64,000 nucleotides of DNA from Gordoniibacillus chartarius. Lineage in GTDB: Bacteria > Bacillota > Bacilli > Paenibacillales > NBRC-103111. Positions 60,771-64,000 of the stretch are shown piece by piece. Numbering within the stretch: the stretch's first letter is position 1; each line of letters opens with the position of its first letter. Below the pieces are notes generated by a model. It saw nothing but the letters and a program-made list of their open reading frames with translations, ran no database searches and was not told where the DNA came from. The position numbers were made by a program, and so were the translations under genes. The stretch is from positions 248,001-312,000 of the forward strand of contig NZ_JBHLWN010000077.1 of assembly GCF_042432825.1 (NCBI RefSeq), given 5' to 3'.

Positions 60771-62090
60771 CTAGTCCATTTCGTAGATCGAGCCCGACTT
60801 GGAAGCGAACAGCTCGGCGTATACTTTCTCCGCATACGAATCGGTCATCCCGGAGATGTAATCGGCGATGAATCGCGGCCACGTCCATATTTCCTTGTTC
60901 CGCTCGTAGCTGTCCACCCAATCCGGCGGCAGGATCCACTCCCCCTTATCGGGATCGATGAACGACATCCACAAGCTCTCGAGAATAATTTCGGACCGCT
61001 TCTGCAGCCGCTGCACGCGGAAATCTTTGACCAGCGTCACCCAGGCCAGCTTCTTCAGGATCTCCATCGTCCGCAGCAGCTCGATGTCCTCCGCCCCGTC
61101 CTTGACGAACGTGACCTTCTTCCAGCCCTTCAATGTATCGTCAACGATCCCGACCCGCGACGCGAACAAGCTGACCCAGCGCGCCTTCATCTCGCGGCGG
61201 GTGCGCGACTCCTCGAAGCCGCTTTCCGTGTAGACGATCCGCCATTGATCGAGGTACTCCATCAGCACGCGCTTGACCATAGCCGGCACGTTCACAGTTT
61301 CCCAGCCGAGGCCGGTCGCCGCTTGGTCTTTCACGATCTCGAGCACGAGGTGGCGCAGCAGCCTTTCGTCGGACAGGAAGGCGGCGTTCATCTGGATTTT
61401 GCCGGCGCGAATGCCGTCCTCGATATCGTGCGTGGAATACGCGATATCGTCGCACAAATCCATCAGCTGCGCTTCGAGCGTCGAGCAGCCGTGCGGCATC
61501 CCCCATAGGCTGCGCAGCTCGCCGATGCCGCCGAACCACTCCGTGCCGTACACGCCCTTATGCCGTCCCGGCTCGTCGATCAGGTACGGATATTTGTTGA
61601 TCGCCAGCAGAACGGCTGCGGTCAGCATCAGGCCGTGGTCGCTGCCGGCGCGTTTCTCGAGAAACATGAGAATGCGAAAATTTTGCGCATTGCCCTCGTA
61701 CTTCATCTCGTATTCGTCCTCAAGCAGCCGGTTGAGCACCTCTTCGCCCTTGTGACCGAACGGCGGGTGGCCGAGGTCGTGCGCCAGCGCCGCGCATTCG
61801 ACGACAACGGGATCGAGACATAGACCCGGGTGCTCCTGCCTGCCGAGAAAATCGTACGTGCGGCGCAGCCGGCGCGCCACCTCGCGGGCAATCTGCGCCA
61901 CTTCCAGCGAATGGGTCAGCCTTGTGCGGTAATAATCGCCCGAGCCGGCGCCGAACACCTGCGATTTCCCCTGCAGCCTGCGGATGGAAGGCGATGAGAT
62001 CAGCCGCGCATAGTCACGTTCGAATTCCTCCCGGTCTTCGCTGACTTTGGTATCGGGCTTCTCGTTCAGTCGGATTTTTCTAACGTCCAT
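60771..62090 (-). CDS. dgt: dGTP triphosphohydrolase family protein
   Basis: 439 residues from MDVRKIRLNEK. HD domain with metal ligands in LTHSLEVAQ, AALAHDLGHPPFGHKGE and a later DDIAYSTHDIEDG. Members hydrolyse dGTP to deoxyguanosine and tripolyphosphate; some act on other dNTPs or defend against phage. The ATG at 62090 has GGGAGCC upstream. Name by family only. Confidence 0.9.
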   Translation of the reverse strand: MDVRKIRLNEKPDTKVSEDREEFERDYARLISSPSIRRLQGKSQVFGAGSGDYYRTRLTHSLEVAQIAREVARRLRRTYDFLGRQEHPGLCLDPVVVECAALAHDLGHPPFGHKGEEVLNRLLEDEYEMKYEGNAQNFRILMFLEKRAGSDHGLMLTAAVLLAINKYPYLIDEPGRHKGVYGTEWFGGIGELRSLWGMPHGCSTLEAQLMDLCDDIAYSTHDIEDGIRAGKIQMNAAFLSDERLLRHLVLEIVKDQAATGLGWETVNVPAMVKRVLMEYLDQWRIVYTESGFEESRTRREMKARWVSLFASRVGIVDDTLKGWKKVTFVKDGAEDIELLRTMEILKKLAWVTLVKDFRVQRLQKRSEIILESLWMSFIDPDKGEWILPPDWVDSYERNKEIWTWPRFIADYISGMTDSYAEKVYAELFASKSGSIYEMD

Positions 62091-62108
62091 GGCGGCTCCC
62101 ATCCTTAC

Positions 62109-62969
62109 TTAAGTATTCGTTTGCACCCGGCGCTTGTACTGCTCCGGCGTCTCGCCGACCTGCTGCTTGAACATGCGGCTGAAATGTGCCAAATGCTTGA
62201 AGCCGACCTGGTAGCAGACGTCCGTTACGGTATTGCCGGGGTTGAGCATGAATTCGATTTTCGCTTGATTGATGCGGCGGCGGTACAAAAACTCGAAGAT
62301 CGTGACGCCGGTCACGTCTTTAAACAGCTTCGACATATAAAATTTGCTCATGTGCAGCTGTTCCTGCAGCTCCTCGAGATGCAAATCGTCGGCGTAATGA
62401 TTGTCCAGGTAGGAGACGATGCGCTGCACGGTACGCTCCTTCTCGGTCGGCGGGTCGCGGTGCTGCATCGGCTTCCGGCAAAGCGTATACACGACGTGCA
62501 GCAGATCGGCGAAAGCGAGCCGAAACCGTCCTTCGCCTACAGGGTCGCTGCGGTCGTATTTCGTTCCGAGCAGATGCAGGCTATGCTCGATCTGCTCCCG
62601 GTCCGTCCCGTCCAGCGACAGTCTGACGTTGGCGAGCTCCTGGAACGGCTGCAGCACGTTGACCGATTGGCTCCAAGCGAGCAGCGGCTGCAGCGAATCC
62701 GGATCGAAATGGATAATCGTTCGGACGTAAGGCACCTTCTTATCAATCTTTGCGCAGTGCAGCGTCAAGCCGTTCATAAGAATAAGATCGCCCGGCTGCA
62801 GCGTATAGATGCGGTCGCCGATCAAATAATTGCAGACGCCCTCGTGAAAATAATATATTTCATAATGCTGGTGCGAGTGAAAAATCGCGTCGATCGGACC
62901 GGTCGAACGGTACGAATAGTCAAGCCGATACGGCCGCGTTGCAGAGACGTTCATCGTTGGCTGCTGCAC
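62109..62969 (-). CDS. AraC-family transcriptional regulator with cupin sensor
   Basis: 286 residues. N-terminal cupin-like ligand domain (HSHQHYEIYYFHEG, GDLILMNGLTLH) and C-terminal double helix-turn-helix (LHLEELQEQLHMSKFYMSKLFKDVTG, VCYQVGFKHLAHFSRMFKQQ). Single-component sugar or metabolite regulators have this form. Its target could be the NRPS cluster to its right, or a distant locus. Confidence 0.88.
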   Translation of the reverse strand: MQQPTMNVSATRPYRLDYSYRSTGPIDAIFHSHQHYEIYYFHEGVCNYLIGDRIYTLQPGDLILMNGLTLHCAKIDKKVPYVRTIIHFDPDSLQPLLAWSQSVNVLQPFQELANVRLSLDGTDREQIEHSLHLLGTKYDRSDPVGEGRFRLAFADLLHVVYTLCRKPMQHRDPPTEKERTVQRIVSYLDNHYADDLHLEELQEQLHMSKFYMSKLFKDVTGVTIFEFLYRRRINQAKIEFMLNPGNTVTDVCYQVGFKHLAHFSRMFKQQVGETPEQYKRRVQTNT

Positions 62970-62999
62970 CTCGCAAATCGCTAGGATGGATTAGCCACA

Positions 63000-63060
63000 G
63001 CATACCACGTACATCGGGATTTCGGCTAGCTGACATGAGCGTTACGTGGTGCGTAATGGC
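63000..63060. repeat. Inverted repeat after the NRPS gene
   Basis: ACCACGTA (about 63004-63011) and TACGTGGT (63043-63050) form an eight-base inverted repeat with a 31-base loop, in the gap between the NRPS and the AraC gene. There is no T tract, so it is not a standard terminator. Confidence 0.3.
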
Positions 63061-63081
63061 CGAATCGTCTGTCGTACTGCA

Positions 63082-64000
63082 TTAATGAGCGGATTGCAAT
63101 TTGCCGCTCAAGGCTGCAAGCACATCCCGGAGCATGCCCAGATTGCGCTCCAGATTCGCCTCGTCCAGTAACTCCAGGTGGCCGCCGGCCCCCTCCCATT
63201 CCTCGTACGACTGGGTCGTGAGATGCGCCCAGCTGCCGCGCGTGTCCCGATTGTCCTCCGAACGGAGCAGATGGACGACCGTATGAATCGGCTCCGTTTG
63301 CTCCAGTTCGTTCACATAGCGGGCATAGGCCAGCGCATTCGACAGCATCGTTTGCAGCTGATCGCCGTTCATCCGTTGACGCCAGCCTTGCTGTTCCGCA
63401 TAGGCGAGCAGCTCCTGCGCCAGCTCCTCCTCCGTATGCTCACCCGGTTCGATACGAGGGTACGAATCCAGCAGCACAAGTCCGGCGGCCTCTTTACCGC
63501 GATCCTGAAGACGGCGGGCGATTTCGAAGGCCAGGTTGCCGCCTGCGGAATAGCCGAGCAGAAGGAAGCCTTGCCGCCGCGGCTGCAGCTCAGTCATATG
63601 GCGCATATATTGCTCCATACGGTCGTCCAGCTCCACGAAATCGAAGCAGATGAACCGGTAAGACGGCAGCCGCGCCGCAAGCGGGGCGAATATCGCGCTG
63701 ACGCCGCCGACCGGCGGGAAGACGAATACTGTCGGCCTGCCGCCCGTTTCTGCAGCTTCATATTCGTTGAAGACCGTGTAAGGTGCGTGGGCCTCCCCTT
63801 GCAAATAAGCGGCTATGGCCGGCGCCAATTGAGCAATCGTCGGGTATTTGAAGTAATACGGAATCGGAATGCTCTTTCCGACATGCTCGCTGAGCCTTGA
63901 GGCAGCTTGGATCAGCTTAAACGAATGGCCGCCCAGAGCGAAGAAGCTGTCGTCGATACCGATCCGCGAGGTGCCGAGCACTTCTTCCCACACGGCGGCA
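63082..64000 (-). CDS. Nonribosomal peptide synthetase C-terminal end (carrier plus thioesterase), 5' cut
   Basis: About 306 residues are visible; the protein continues beyond the right edge. A peptidyl-carrier domain with DSFFALGGHSFKLIQ (phosphopantetheine serine) is followed by a type I thioesterase domain with GYSAGG (catalytic Ser) and a late His in GGHLELL. The thioesterase releases the finished peptide by hydrolysis or cyclisation. Product cannot be told from this fragment. A candidate GTG at 63993 is internal, since the reading frame stays open to the edge. Confidence 0.9.
   Translation of the reverse strand, partial: AAVWEEVLGTSRIGIDDSFFALGGHSFKLIQAASRLSEHVGKSIPIPYYFKYPTIAQLAPAIAAYLQGEAHAPYTVFNEYEAAETGGRPTVFVFPPVGGVSAIFAPLAARLPSYRFICFDFVELDDRMEQYMRHMTELQPRRQGFLLLGYSAGGNLAFEIARRLQDRGKEAAGLVLLDSYPRIEPGEHTEEELAQELLAYAEQQGWRQRMNGDQLQTMLSNALAYARYVNELEQTEPIHTVVHLLRSEDNRDTRGSWAHLTTQSYEEWEGAGGHLELLDEANLERNLGMLRDVLAALSGKLQSAH

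Noticed and set aside
1..64000. CRISPR arrays, tRNA or rRNA genes, insertion sequences, prophage
   Set aside because: No spaced repeat array, cloverleaf-like sequence, rRNA block, transposase or phage structural gene was seen by reading. A tRNAscan and Infernal run would be decisive.

Overview
The window is a 64 kb piece of chromosome from an endospore-forming, relatively GC-rich Firmicute. The gene content and order fit the Paenibacillus/Cohnella group (Paenibacillaceae). Evidence for a spore former is direct: spoIVA, spoVIF, ypeB, prsW, dacB-spmA-spmB and spore photoproduct lyase are present. Most genes lie on the minus strand. Both T-box leaders, the sigma-E and sigma-K type promoters and the Zur boxes are of Bacillus type. 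I see no rRNA, tRNA, CRISPR array, insertion sequence or prophage.

Layout. (1) 1-19.5 kb is a conserved housekeeping and sporulation block, read right to left, like the B. subtilis gudB-to-spoIVA region: a mecA-like adaptor, a Toprim/DnaB-like protein, gudB, prsW, a small zinc-ribbon protein, ypeB, motI (c-di-GMP receptor), cmk, plsC, S1 protein, fni, yphA, the YIEGIA protein and its small partner, der, plsY, gpsA, spoVIF, a DUF2768 protein, two [2Fe-2S] ferredoxins, a YphF-like lipoprotein and spoIVA (cut by the left edge). (2) 19.7-25.2 kb holds less conserved envelope genes: a Ser/Thr-rich membrane protein, a polysaccharide deacetylase lipoprotein, a CAP-domain exoprotein, a CPBP protease, an unrecognised anchored protein and a rhodanese. 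(3) 25.3-37.1 kb has serA under a serine T-box, then resE-D-C-B-A (cytochrome c maturation and redox signalling), rluB, a mini-amidase, and spmB-spmA-dacB behind a sigma-E type promoter. (4) 37.2-41.8 kb carries an HD-GYP phosphodiesterase, a membrane protein, a patatin, mntR and splB.

(5) 41.9-47.5 kb is a Zur-type zinc-uptake operon (znuA-C-B plus ccdA), followed by an MFS efflux pump and its TetR-type regulator with five matching operator-like palindromes. (6) 47.7-50.4 kb is metG behind a methionine T-box, and yidD. (7) 50.5-58.3 kb is a carbohydrate uptake and catabolism locus: solute-binding lipoprotein, two permeases, YesM/AraC-type two-component pair and a galactonate-dehydratase-like enzyme. 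(8) 58.5-64 kb has an UlaG-like metallohydrolase, ypdA (bacillithiol disulfide reductase), a tiny 34-residue gene, a dGTPase, an AraC regulator, and the carrier-thioesterase end of a nonribosomal peptide synthetase cut by the right edge.

The most unusual item is the Toprim/DnaB-like protein just upstream of gudB. It has a twinkle-like architecture, but the catalytic glutamate and one metal aspartate of the Toprim fold are replaced. Three small genes, or genes with rare start codons, were placed by ribosome-binding sites: a 59-residue DUF2768 protein, a 34-residue basic protein and the TTG-started spoIVA. All functional statements rest on reading the translated sequence and recalling protein families. 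No database search was run.
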